This document shows, in pieces, positions 35,189-43,611 of a stretch of 64,000 nt of DNA. Both the position numbers and the translations under genes were made by a program. The stretch comes from Gammaproteobacteria bacterium (lineage in GTDB: Bacteria; Pseudomonadota; Gammaproteobacteria; Pseudomonadales; Pseudohongiellaceae): NCBI GenBank assembly GCA_041395725.1, contig JAWKZW010000001.1, forward strand, positions 682,001 to 746,000, read 5' to 3'. The notes below the pieces were generated by a model that was not told the DNA's origin, searched no databases, and saw only the letters and a list, made by a program, of their open reading frames with translations. Within the stretch, counting starts at the first letter, position 1, and every line of letters starts with the position of its first letter.

Positions 35189-38100
35189 TTGCCGCCATCA
35201 TCCGTTCGTCCATTGCCAATCGCGGGCTCTTGCTATTGGCTGCCCTTCTGTTGATGGCCGCTGGTCTGCTCAATCTGCGTACCATGCCGGTGGATGCCAT
35301 TCCCGATTTGTCCGATGTGCAGGTCATTATTCGTACACCCTTTGCCGGCCAGGCGCCCCAGGTCGTTGAAGATCAGGTGACCTACCCATTGACCACCGCC
35401 ATGTTGTCAGTGCCCGGTGCGGTCAATGTCCGCGGTTACTCATTTTTTGGCGACTCCTACGTGTATGTCATCTTCGAGGACGGCACCGATCAGTATTGGG
35501 CGCGGAGTCGGGTGCTTGAATACCTCAGTCAGGTCAGTGCGGCATTACCTAATGATGTTACTCCCGCTCTCGGGCCCGATGCCACAGGTGTGGGCTGGGT
35601 GTATGAATATGCCCTGGTGGACAGAACCGGAAATCACGATCTTAGCCAGCTGCGATCAATACAGGACTGGTTTCTGAAATACGAACTGCAGACGGTTGCA
35701 GGGGTGTCTGAAGTGGCAACCATTGGCGGTATGGTCAGGCAGTACCAGGTCGTTGTCGATCCCAACCGACTCAGTGCTCTGGGAATAAATCTGATGCAGA
35801 TCAGGCAGGCGATACAGAACGGCAATAGCGAGGTTGGCGGTTCAGTAATCGAAATGGCCGAAACTGAATTCATGGTTCGGGCCACGGGCTATGTGCAGAG
35901 CATGGAGGAGTTACGCAACATCCCGCTGAAGGCAGATGAACGGGGCGTACCAGTCTTGTTGGGCGATGTCGCTGAGGTCCAGTTGGGTCCGCAACTGCGA
36001 CGGGGCGTTGCTGATCTCGATGGTGAAGGCGAAGTGGTGGGCGGCGTTATTGTCATGCGCAGTGGCGAGAATGCCCAGGCAACCATTGCCGCCGTCAAAG
36101 CCAGGCTACAGGAACTGGCTGGCAGTTTGCCCGAGGGGGTGGAAATCGTGCCGACCTATGATCGTTCGGAGTTGATCGGTGCGGCGGTAGACAACCTCTA
36201 CACTAAACTCATCGAAGAGTTTCTTATCGTTGGCCTTATCTGCGTACTATTTCTATTTCATTTGCGTTCATCTCTTGTGGCCATCGCTATTTTGCCATTA
36301 GGCATCATGGCCGCGCTACTGATCATGCGTGCCCAGGGTATCAATGCAAATATCATGTCTCTCGGCGGCATCGCCATTGCCATCGGGGCGATGGTGGATG
36401 GTGCCATCGTCATGATCGAAAACGTCCATAAGCATATGGAACGTCGCCCCGGTCTGGTTGGTAAAGAGCGCTGGGACTTGATCGCGGAAGCGACATCCCA
36501 AGTTGGTGGCCCGCTGTTTTTCTCACTGCTAATAATCACGCTCAGTTTCTTACCCATATTCACACTCGAAGCACAGGAAGGGCGGTTGTTTGCGCCGTTG
36601 GCCTTCACCAAAACCTACGCCATGGCAGCGGCGGCTTTATTCTCTATCACCTTTATTCCCGTCTTCATGGGCTATCTGATCAGGGGCAAGATTCATTCAG
36701 AACAGCGCAATCCGCTGAATAGATTACTGACGGCTTGCTACCGTCCAGTGGTGGGCTTCATTACTATGCATCCCTGGCCTGTCATCGTACTCGCAGTTCT
36801 CCTAACGGCTTCTGCAGCTTGGCCGGTATCGAGGTTGGGCTCAGAATTCATGCCACCTCTGGATGAAGGCGACTGGATGTATATGCCCACGGCTCGGCCT
36901 GGCCTGCCCATTGGCGAGGCAACGCAATTGCTGCAACAGACAGACCGGATGATCAAGTCCGTGCCCGAAGTGGCCCAGGTGTTTGGCAAGATTGGGCGTG
37001 CGGAGACCGCCACCGATCCTGCTCCCCTGACCATGATCGAGTCAGTGATTCGTTTCAAATCGGAATCGGAGTGGCGTGAAGGTATGACTATTGATGATAT
37101 TCGGGCTGAAATACGTGAGCGGGTACAAGTGCCGGGCATCGCGAATGTCTGGGTCATGCCTATCAAGACACGTATAGATATGTTGGCGACCGGTATCAAG
37201 ACACCCGTTGGAATAAAAATAAGCGGGCCCGAGCTTGGGGTGATTCAAACCCTTGGCAGAGAAATTGAAAACCTGCTCGGGAATTTCCCTGGCTCTGCCA
37301 GTGTCTATGCAGAGCGGGTCGTCGGCGGTCGCTATGTAGTCGTGGACATCGATCGGTCAGCCGCTGCACGACTGGGTCTTAATATCGCCGATGTGCAAGC
37401 TGTAGTGACTTCTGCGATCGGCGGCATGAATGTGTCGGAAACCATAGAAGGCCTGGAAAGGTATCCGATCAATGTGCGCTACCCGCGGCAAGTACGTGAC
37501 TCACTGGAAAATATTCGCCGCCTCCCCATTATCACACCGAAAGGAGAACGGATCGCATTAAGTTCTGTGGCTAAAGTGGAGATTGAAGATGGTCCACCGA
37601 TGATCAAGAGCGAAAATGCGCGTCCTAATGGCTGGGTCTACATCGACATCGCCGACATTGATGTAGGCAGTTATGTGAGCAACGCTAGAGAACATCTAGA
37701 AGCCAACTTAACCCTTCCTCCTGGTTATACACTCGCCTGGTCCGGGCAATTTGAATACATGGAACGCGCGATAGAGCGCCTCAAACTGGTGGTGCCTTTG
37801 ACTCTCGTTATTATCACCTTGCTACTTTATTTGGCATTTAACAGGGTCAGTGATGTGCTGATAATACTGGCATCTTTGCCGGTAGCAGTGGCAGGCAGTG
37901 CCTGGTTTGTGTGGTACCTGGGATTCGATCTATCGGTGGCAGTGGCGGTTGGGATAATTGCCCTGGCAGGAGTCGCTGTGGAGATAGGCGTGATCATGCT
38001 GATTTATCTTAATCAATACCGGCAGGACTATCTGGACAAGCTCGGGCCCGATGAAAAGCCCTCGCTCGTCGGATTGCGGGAAGCCATTCAGCAAGGTGCC

Positions 38101-38355
38101 CTGCAGCGAATAAGGCCTATTGTGATGACCGTGGCTGCAATTACAGCAGGATTGTTGCCCATTATGTCCGGGCACGGAGTTGGGTCGGAAGTTATGCAGC
38201 GCATTGCGGCACCAATGATTGGGGGGATGTTGAGCACACTGGTACTGACTCTGTGTGTAATTCCGGCTCTGTATTTGCTGTGGCAGGGGTTTATGTTGCA
38301 AATCTCGAACAGGGAAAAGAATGGAAGCTCGCCTTTATCTTTATTAAACAGATAA
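35185..38355 (+). CDS. cusA: CusA-type copper/silver RND efflux pump (second operon, complete)
   Basis: 1056-aa inner-membrane RND pump. N-terminus VDAIPDLSDVQVIIRTPFAG; TM4 motif IAIGAMVDGAIVMIENVHKH (about 395-415) of the Cu/Ag class; the periplasmic pore segment IDMLATGIKTPVGIKI with the methionine used in Cu(I)/Ag(I) passage. ATGA overlap with cusB shows translational coupling. Very similar to the CusA at 1-2949, so the island carries two monovalent-metal pumps. Confidence 0.95.
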   Translation: MIAAIIRSSIANRGLLLLAALLLMAAGLLNLRTMPVDAIPDLSDVQVIIRTPFAGQAPQVVEDQVTYPLTTAMLSVPGAVNVRGYSFFGDSYVYVIFEDGTDQYWARSRVLEYLSQVSAALPNDVTPALGPDATGVGWVYEYALVDRTGNHDLSQLRSIQDWFLKYELQTVAGVSEVATIGGMVRQYQVVVDPNRLSALGINLMQIRQAIQNGNSEVGGSVIEMAETEFMVRATGYVQSMEELRNIPLKADERGVPVLLGDVAEVQLGPQLRRGVADLDGEGEVVGGVIVMRSGENAQATIAAVKARLQELAGSLPEGVEIVPTYDRSELIGAAVDNLYTKLIEEFLIVGLICVLFLFHLRSSLVAIAILPLGIMAALLIMRAQGINANIMSLGGIAIAIGAMVDGAIVMIENVHKHMERRPGLVGKERWDLIAEATSQVGGPLFFSLLIITLSFLPIFTLEAQEGRLFAPLAFTKTYAMAAAALFSITFIPVFMGYLIRGKIHSEQRNPLNRLLTACYRPVVGFITMHPWPVIVLAVLLTASAAWPVSRLGSEFMPPLDEGDWMYMPTARPGLPIGEATQLLQQTDRMIKSVPEVAQVFGKIGRAETATDPAPLTMIESVIRFKSESEWREGMTIDDIRAEIRERVQVPGIANVWVMPIKTRIDMLATGIKTPVGIKISGPELGVIQTLGREIENLLGNFPGSASVYAERVVGGRYVVVDIDRSAAARLGLNIADVQAVVTSAIGGMNVSETIEGLERYPINVRYPRQVRDSLENIRRLPIITPKGERIALSSVAKVEIEDGPPMIKSENARPNGWVYIDIADIDVGSYVSNAREHLEANLTLPPGYTLAWSGQFEYMERAIERLKLVVPLTLVIITLLLYLAFNRVSDVLIILASLPVAVAGSAWFVWYLGFDLSVAVAVGIIALAGVAVEIGVIMLIYLNQYRQDYLDKLGPDEKPSLVGLREAIQQGALQRIRPIVMTVAAITAGLLPIMSGHGVGSEVMQRIAAPMIGGMLSTLVLTLCVIPALYLLWQGFMLQISNREKNGSSPLSLLNR

Positions 38356-38463
38356 CTGCCACTTGACTTTAAACCGACTCCAAGTTTTATGATGACACGA
38401 GGAAATATCAAATCAGGAGTCGGCCAACCTATACAATTTTCCAAGTAAATTGGGAGAATTTGA

Positions 38464-38859
38464 GCTATAGAGTACTTATGGCGGCTCAGCATAAATAGTC
38501 AGGTAATTGTGGCAGACGGATACAACGACCGCGTGCAGGTATTTTCAGCCACGGGTGAGTTTACACGCAAATGGGGTGGTCCCCTGGGAATGAACATCTA
38601 CGGCCCGTTTCCAGGCTGGTTTGCAACGGTCACTTCTGTCGAAGCGGGGCCGTCAGGTAACGTTTTTGTGGCTGATTTTTATAATCACCGGGTACAGAAA
38701 TTCGATGGAGAGGGCCGATTTTTAACAGCATTCGGCGGCCAAGGCAGCGAACAGGGCCAATTCGAATATGTAACAGCAGTGGTAGTTTCTGAAAATGGAG
38801 CAGTGTTTGCCACGGACCTTGGTAATCATCGAGTGCTTGTTTTTAAACCATCCGGGTAA
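38464..38859 (+). pseudogene. C-terminal fragment of an NHL-repeat protein
   Basis: The frame reads VIVADGYNDRVQVFSATGEF, VFVADFYNHRVQKFDGEGRF and VFATDLGNHRVLVF, that is, three NHL blades with the usual ADxxNxRVQ motif. A complete NHL propeller has about six blades and a signal peptide; these are missing. Upstream the frame is closed by TGA at 38461 and there is no ribosome site. It is best read as a truncated relic. Confidence 0.65.
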
Positions 38860-38998
38860 TTCACAAAGGATTGAAAAATCAATTCACGGATTTTTCCACA
38901 GTCCTAAAAGGCAAGATTCTTTCTGACTTTCTAGTTCATTGGAAGAAATTTTTAATTGCTACAATTTAGTGCTTACAGATAAATGTCTCGTAACCACC

Positions 38999-39343
38999 TT
39001 AACGCGCTAGCTGGGCGCCCGTCAGAATTACCACCGTTCCCAATACCGCAAGACCTGCGCCGCCCACGTCCCAGCCGGTAGGCTGAACCCCTTCGATAAA
39101 CCAAAGCCAAATTAGTGAAGATACGATATAAATGCCTCCATATGCAGCATAGGTCCGCCCTGCAAATCCAACGTCAATGCGCGTAAGCAGCCAGGCAAAG
39201 ACAAGCAGGAATGTCATTCCGGGAAGCAACCACCACGCACTCTTGTCCTGTCGTAGCCATGCCCAGAGGGCGAAACAGCCAGCGATTTCGGCAATCGCTG
39301 CCGTAACATATATTGCCGCGCTAGTCAGATAAAAATGACCCAT
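38999..39343 (-). CDS. YnfA-family (UPF0060) four-helix membrane protein
   Basis: 114 aa, about the family length. Helices: TSAAIYVTAAIAEIAGCFAL, WWLLPGMTFLLVFAWLLTR, TYAAYGGIYIVSSLIWLWF and GAGLAVLGTVVILTG. The motif AEIAGCFALWAWLR and GRTYAAYGGIYI are those of the YnfA family, which is related to small multidrug-resistance transporters. It is divergent from the second selenoprotein gene. Its role here (metal or drug efflux) is unknown. The gaps 38860-38998 and 39344-39517 hold no gene. Confidence 0.9.
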   Translation of the reverse strand: MGHFYLTSAAIYVTAAIAEIAGCFALWAWLRQDKSAWWLLPGMTFLLVFAWLLTRIDVGFAGRTYAAYGGIYIVSSLIWLWFIEGVQPTGWDVGGAGLAVLGTVVILTGAQLAR

Positions 39344-39517
39344 TTATTCAGCTCCAAGTAGATAATCACACGAATTTTCACATAAAATCTACATAAAAGA
39401 GATGCAACATGAACTACACAAGAATAGGGTCATATAGACACCACTATGCTCAGCATTGCTCGGCTCTTGCAAGATCCAGTCGCAGGAGTTCGTGAAGGGA
39501 AATAGTTATAATAAAGC

Positions 39518-39547
39518 TTGAGCCTGTAGTAGTTACAGGGTTATGGT
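39518..39547 (+). promoter_or_regulatory. MerR-type promoter of the copy 2 selenoprotein
   Basis: TTGAGC (39518-39523) is followed by CCTGTA-GTAGT-TACAGG and then TATGGT (39542-39547), an 18-bp spacer, or 19 bp to ATGGTA. The dyad matches those at 18663-18693 and 40720-40750, so the three promoters probably answer to the same regulator type. Confidence 0.65.
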
Positions 39548-39591
39548 AGCCAAAGTTGTGAAAATTTCTCTGAATTAGATTTGCTTCAAAA

Positions 39592-40290
39592 ATGAAGAGC
39601 CTGATCAAATCAAGTGTACTATTATCTGTAGCCTTCGCCGGACTTTTACTGTCATTGTCGGTACAGGCTGCTGCCCTTGAAGCGGAGCTATCGAAGGTGA
39701 CACTGTTTGTCGAAGGCATGATGAAAAGCCGCGGCGGCGTCACTTGAATGAGCTGACCCGATAGTGTCGTAGCAGCTCTGTCAGAGCTGCCTGGAATAAA
39801 CGAAGAAAATATCGATGTAAATCTGGACCGGGATGCGTTCACGGTGGGTTACGATTCGTCTTTAGTCACTCTAGATACAATGTATGAGGTGATTAGAGAG
39901 CTTGGTTACTCGCCAGGGTTGCAAGCGCCTGAAACTTTAGATTCTTCCTCCACTGATGAAACCGAATCTTCACCCATTGATTCGGCGCTATCTGCTGCTT
40001 TACAAACCGAAAAGCTTGTTCTAGTCGATTTTTCTGCAGAATGGTGTGCCGCATGTAAAGTACTCGAAGCGCAGGTATTTTCGGATGCTTCGGTAATCGA
40101 AGCTCTGCAAAACTATATATTTGTTGAAGTTGATACTGACACGTTTCCAGAAAGCACTAAAAACTATAATGTCGTCGGAATGCCAACATTGATCGTCCTT
40201 GATTCGGAAGGTGATGAGTTATACCGAAATGTTGGGCTGATTACGCCAGAGGAATTAAGTCAAAAACTCAACGAGCTAATCGTTAAATAG
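39592..40290 (+). CDS. Periplasmic HMA-thioredoxin selenoprotein with a U-x-x-U site (copy 2)
   Basis: Read through two TGA codons as Sec, the gene from ATG 39592 gives 232 aa: signal peptide (SSVLLSVAFAGLLLSLSVQA), HMA domain with GGVT-U52-M-S-U55-PDSVV at the metal loop, then DLDRDAFTVGYDSS-like strands (NLDRDAFTVGYDS) and ELGYSPG, and a thioredoxin domain with AEWCAACK and NVVGMPTLIVLD. The TGA codons (39745-39747, 39754-39756) occupy the same places as in copy 1, while the flanking codons differ (ATG versus CTA, CCC versus CCA). A SECIS-like hairpin follows. Without Sec decoding only 39844-40290 would be found. It overlaps the convergent merR by 15 bp. I expect a periplasmic soft-metal chaperone or detoxifier whose selenols are recycled by the thioredoxin domain (inference). 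Confidence 0.85.
39772..39790 (+). promoter_or_regulatory. Putative bacterial SECIS hairpin (copy 2)
   Basis: GCAGCTCT (39772-39779) and AGAGCTGC (39783-39790) form a perfect 8-bp stem with apical loop GTC. There are 23 nt between the second TGA and the loop G, exactly as in copy 1, and 32 nt from the first TGA. The loop G and U fit what SelB requires in known bacterial elements. Confidence 0.65.
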
Positions 40291-40665
40291 ACTTTCTATT
40301 AGTGGGCATTCGGGAACGTCCTCCCCGCTGCATGAGTTGATTGTCTCAGCGAGTATCACTTCCATTCGCTTGAGTTGTTCAATTTTGTTCTGCACCGATT
40401 CAAGATGTTGCGTCGCCATCTTTTCCACTTCATTGCAAGATACGGCGTTACGATCGACCAGGCTGAGTAAGCTTTTAAGATCATCGATAGTAAATCCAAG
40501 TTCACGACCTCTCTGAACGAAATGCAATCGCTCCTGATGTAGTTTGTCATATTCCCGGTAACCGTTTGCCGCGCGTCTCGGCTCGGGGATAAGCCCAATC
40601 TTCTCGTAATACCTTATAGTTTCAGCATTACATCCGCTGGTTGCTGCCAGTTCACCTCGCTTCAT
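40276..40665 (-). CDS. merR: MerR, mercury-type regulator (module copy 2)
   Basis: 129 aa. DNA-binding region LAATSGCNAETIRYYEKIGL, coiled coil, and metal-binding cysteines C77 (NAVSCNEV), C112 and C120 (NSCSGEDVPECPLIE), corresponding to C82/C117/C126 of Tn501 MerR. It is divergent from merT, the classical position for MerR, and its operator overlaps the merT promoter. Its 3' end overlaps the selenoprotein gene by 15 bp. It likely represses and activates merTPFA in response to Hg(II), and perhaps the selenoprotein promoter too. Confidence 0.92.
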   Translation of the reverse strand: MKRGELAATSGCNAETIRYYEKIGLIPEPRRAANGYREYDKLHQERLHFVQRGRELGFTIDDLKSLLSLVDRNAVSCNEVEKMATQHLESVQNKIEQLKRMEVILAETINSCSGEDVPECPLIESLFND

Positions 40666-40719
40666 TACCTGCCCTCTAAATGGCTTCTTGTTAATCTAAA
40701 ATTTCTCGCTAAAAATCCC

Positions 40720-40750
40720 TTGACCCTGTATTGGCTACAGGGTTTATAGT
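40720..40750 (+). promoter_or_regulatory. merT promoter with MerR operator
   Basis: TTGACC (40720-40725), a 19-bp spacer containing CCTGTA-TTGGC-TACAGG, and TATAGT (40745-40750). The long spacer with central dyad is the hallmark of MerR-controlled promoters. Confidence 0.88.
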
Positions 40751-40802
40751 CTCTTCAATCGCGGAACCAGTCAACTGCAGTTCGCGAATATCGGAGATAA
40801 AT

Positions 40803-41198
40803 TTGAATTACTATCACGAAAGAGTCGAGATTCAATCGAATCAGAGTGAGGGCCGTAACCACGAAAAGCTGTTCGCAACAGGGAGTGTTATCAGTGCGCT
40901 GGTTGCATCGTCATGCTGCATCGTACCCCTGGTCCTGGTATCGCTGGGCATTTCCGGTTCATGGATTGGCAGCTTAACCGCGCTGGAACCCTACAAGCCA
41001 TTATTCCTCTCAGTGACGGGATTGGTGTTGGCAACAGGTTTCTGGCACGTCTACTTCAAGCCGAAACCGGCTTGTGACGACGGGAGTTATTGCGCGCGCC
41101 CGGTGTCGGGTCTCGTTACTCAATCAGCTCTCTGGATTGCCACCGTAATTGCACTGCTCTCAGCAACTGTAAATTACTGGGCCCCATTGTTCTATTAG
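40803..41198 (+). CDS. merT: MerT-type mercuric ion transporter
   Basis: 131 aa, inner membrane, three helices. TM1 carries the Hg-binding cysteine pair (SALVASSCCIVPLVLVSLGI), and a cytoplasmic-side loop has KPKPACDDGSYCARPV with the second pair of cysteines. Start TTG 40803, with GGAG six nt upstream. The open frame reaches 40731, but that would lie inside the promoter spacer. Takes Hg(II) from MerP and hands it to MerA. First gene of the mer operon. Confidence 0.92.
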   Translation: MNYYHERVEIQSNQSEGRNHEKLFATGSVISALVASSCCIVPLVLVSLGISGSWIGSLTALEPYKPLFLSVTGLVLATGFWHVYFKPKPACDDGSYCARPVSGLVTQSALWIATVIALLSATVNYWAPLFY

Positions 41199-41212
41199 TA
41201 GGAGTGAAAATC

Positions 41213-41551
41213 ATGAAACGTATACTTGTTACCTTTTCTGCTTTGACAATTATTGCCATTAGCGGCATCACTACGCTGGCACTCAATCCTGCGCAACAGG
41301 GAGAAAACAACACGAGTGCCCAAACGATCGCGGAAGAAAACACTGCCACGTTTAACGTGGAAAATATGTATTGCGCGATGTGTCCAATAACCGTTCGCAA
41401 GGCAATGGAGCAGGTTAGCGGCGTAAAATCAGTTGTCGTGGACTACGACACCAAGACTGCGACCGTAGTGTTCGATCCTACTAAAGCATCGCCAGAGCAA
41501 ATTGGTGCTGCGTCGACCAATGTAGGCTATCCTGCCAAACCTGTTTCATGA
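41213..41551 (+). CDS. merP: MerP-type periplasmic mercury-binding protein
   Basis: 112 aa. Signal peptide (KRILVTFSALTIIAISGIT), then an HMA domain with a normal Cys pair in VENMYCAMCPITVRKAMEQV. This contrasts with the U-x-x-U proteins nearby. ATG 41213 has TAGGAG nine nt upstream. Delivers Hg(II) to MerT/MerF. Fourteen bp behind merT. Confidence 0.95.
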   Translation: MKRILVTFSALTIIAISGITTLALNPAQQGENNTSAQTIAEENTATFNVENMYCAMCPITVRKAMEQVSGVKSVVVDYDTKTATVVFDPTKASPEQIGAASTNVGYPAKPVS

Positions 41552-41558
41552 TGCCTTC

Positions 41559-41792
41559 ATGAAAGAAAAGACATTATTACGCCTGGGAATAGTAGGAACC
41601 GTGATAGCAGCCCTGTGCTGCTTCACGCCTGTGCTTGTAATTCTGCTTGGCGTTGTAGGGCTGTCGTATCTTACCGGTTACCTGGATTATGTGCTGTTCC
41701 CCGCACTGGCGTTTTTTATAGTTTTAACAGCTTTTGCACTGTTGAAATTCAAGCGAAGTCGCAATGGCACAATCACTAACATTGAACAGTAA
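41559..41792 (+). CDS. merF: MerF-type small mercury transporter
   Basis: 77 aa, two helices. The first contains the vicinal cysteine pair in IAALCCFTPVLVILLGVVGL, followed by the family signature SYLTGYLDYVLFPALAFF. The second cysteine pair usually found near the MerF C-terminus is missing here (KFKRSRNGTITNIEQ). Seven bp behind merP, same operon. Confidence 0.9.
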   Translation: MKEKTLLRLGIVGTVIAALCCFTPVLVILLGVVGLSYLTGYLDYVLFPALAFFIVLTAFALLKFKRSRNGTITNIEQ

Positions 41793-41820
41793 AGGATGAT
41801 TGTAAACAGGATCACTACTT

Positions 41821-43233
41821 ATGAAGGACTCAACACCTGACTTGTTAGTTATAGGTGCCGGATCGGCAGGATTTTCCGCGGCAATAACGGCAGCAGAAGC
41901 TGGGGCAACCGTAGTAATTGCCGGAAACGGAACTATAGGCGGCACTTGTGTCAATGTGGGCTGTGTACCATCCAAAACACTTATTCGGGCGATGGAATCT
42001 ATACAGATTAGCAAGGATGCCAGCCGTTTCGATGGAGTGAATGGAACTGCCAGAATGGTCGACTGGCAAGCCCTGATTCGACAAAAACAGCAGTTAGTTG
42101 ATCGATTGCGCAAAGCAAAATATGAAGACTTGCTTCTCCTATACCCAAATATTTCATTTATCCCTGGGCAGGCTCAATTCACTGGAAATACAAGTACGGA
42201 ATTGGTAGTCGCGGGCAAGGTATATCGCCCCAAAAAAGTGATTATTACAACCGGATCTTCATCTGCATTACCACCAATCAACGGAATCCAAAGCATACCG
42301 GTTTTAGACAGTACCCAGGCTCTGGAACTTGAGAGTTTGCCCCAATCTCTTCTTGTTATAGGTGGTGGTGTCATTGGCTGTGAACTGGGGCAAATGTTCT
42401 GTCGGGCTGGAGTAAAGGTCACAATCTGTTGCCGCAGCCGATTGTTACCTGCGTCAGATCCGCTTGTCAGTACTGTACTGGCAGATCAATTTCGCGAAGA
42501 AGGGATTACGGTTTGTGAGGGTGTTGGCTACCAGGAAATCAAAATGGAAGGGAATTTAATCAAGCTGGTTTGCCGTACTGCAGAAGGTGATCAGGTAATC
42601 GAGACTGAAAGTGTGTTAGCGGCATCAGGCCGTAAACCCAATGTCAGAGCACTGCATCTGGAAAAAGCGGGCATCGAGGTCAATGCGGTGGGCGGCGTAA
42701 AAGTAGACTTATACATGCAAACTACAAATGCTGAAGTTTATGCCGCAGGAGATGTAACCGGTTCAGACATGTTTGTTTACATGGCAGCCTATGGAGCCAA
42801 ACTGGCCGCAAGAAATGCGCTAAACGGCAACACAGAGATTTATAGCAATGATTCAATGCCCTCAGTGGTATTTACGGATCCACAGTTTGCAACGGTTGGA
42901 TTGACAGAATCACAGGCAACCGCCAATGGATTAGCTGTAGAAACCAGCACTGTCAGCCTCGACAACGTGCCGAGATTTATAACTTCCCGAAAATCACGTG
43001 GATTCATCAAGCTAATCGCTGAAAGCAGTACGAAGAGGATTTTAGGAGCTACTATTTTGGCACCCGAGGCCGGCGAAAGTATTCAGACTATTGTAATGGC
43101 ATTGAAAGCTGGACTCACAACAACTGAGCTCGGAGACACGCTCTTTCCCTATCTGACAGCTGTCGAAGGACTGAAGTTGGCCGCTCAAGGTTTTAGCAGG
43201 GATGTGAGTAAGCTATCCTGTTGTGCGGGGTAG
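41821..43233 (+). CDS. merA: Mercuric reductase MerA without the N-terminal HMA domain
   Basis: 470-aa FAD/NADPH-dependent disulfide oxidoreductase that reduces Hg(II) to Hg(0) in the cytoplasm. Active-site motif GGTCVNVGCVPSK (C43, C48), FAD motif GAGSAGFSAA, NADPH-binding VIGGGVIGCELGQ, and the C-terminal vicinal cysteines LSCCAG (C467, C468) that deliver Hg. The NmerA domain is absent. Final gene of the mer operon. Behind it, 43234-43443 holds no gene I can support. Confidence 0.96.
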   Translation: MKDSTPDLLVIGAGSAGFSAAITAAEAGATVVIAGNGTIGGTCVNVGCVPSKTLIRAMESIQISKDASRFDGVNGTARMVDWQALIRQKQQLVDRLRKAKYEDLLLLYPNISFIPGQAQFTGNTSTELVVAGKVYRPKKVIITTGSSSALPPINGIQSIPVLDSTQALELESLPQSLLVIGGGVIGCELGQMFCRAGVKVTICCRSRLLPASDPLVSTVLADQFREEGITVCEGVGYQEIKMEGNLIKLVCRTAEGDQVIETESVLAASGRKPNVRALHLEKAGIEVNAVGGVKVDLYMQTTNAEVYAAGDVTGSDMFVYMAAYGAKLAARNALNGNTEIYSNDSMPSVVFTDPQFATVGLTESQATANGLAVETSTVSLDNVPRFITSRKSRGFIKLIAESSTKRILGATILAPEAGESIQTIVMALKAGLTTTELGDTLFPYLTAVEGLKLAAQGFSRDVSKLSCCAG

Positions 43234-43443
43234 CGAGTGCAGCAAATTCTTAGATTCGGATTAGTATGGGATTAATTGTTTTGAATATACTTTGACCAAA
43301 GCTATTCACAAAAGGAAATACCTATTAATGGTAAGCGGAGATAAACTCGGGCTACAGAAAGGCCGCAAGGTATTATGCCTGCAAACTAACCCACCTAAAC
43401 TCCAATCGCACGGCATCAGCTGTGTGTAGGGGGGTCAACTTTT

Positions 43444-43553
43444 CAATACAAATGTGGCCATCGAGCATGCAATTCAACAACCTTAGCTACCGCCTGGGTT
43501 AAACTAATCCGTTCACGGGCCTGTCGCTGAAGCAACACGCCATTGCTGGAGAT
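43444..43553 (-). pseudogene. IS1380-like transposase remnant, fragment behind the IS21 insertion
   Basis: On the minus strand, joined across the IS21-family element, the frame reads RRVEANFSGGEISSNGVLLQ and on to QARERISLTQAVAKVVELHA and WPHLY before TGA (43446-43444). This resembles the N-terminal region of IS1380-family transposases (VEAxFxGGxxSSxGGxLLLR). The rest of the transposase is absent. The 5' piece is at 46107-46150. Confidence 0.5.
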
Positions 43554-43611
43554 TGCGTATACCGGTGAAGGCTGCCACCCATCGGAGCGTAGCGACGCGG
43601 GGGTTTCATTG

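Noticed and set aside
38361..38432. Terminator behind cusA-2 from CCGACTCC and GGAGTCGG
   Set aside because: The arms are 8 bp with a loop of about 40 nt and no T-run; too weak.
40731..40802. N-terminal extension of MerT
   Set aside because: These codons lie within and just behind the MerR-controlled promoter; TTG 40803 has GGAG at the right distance.
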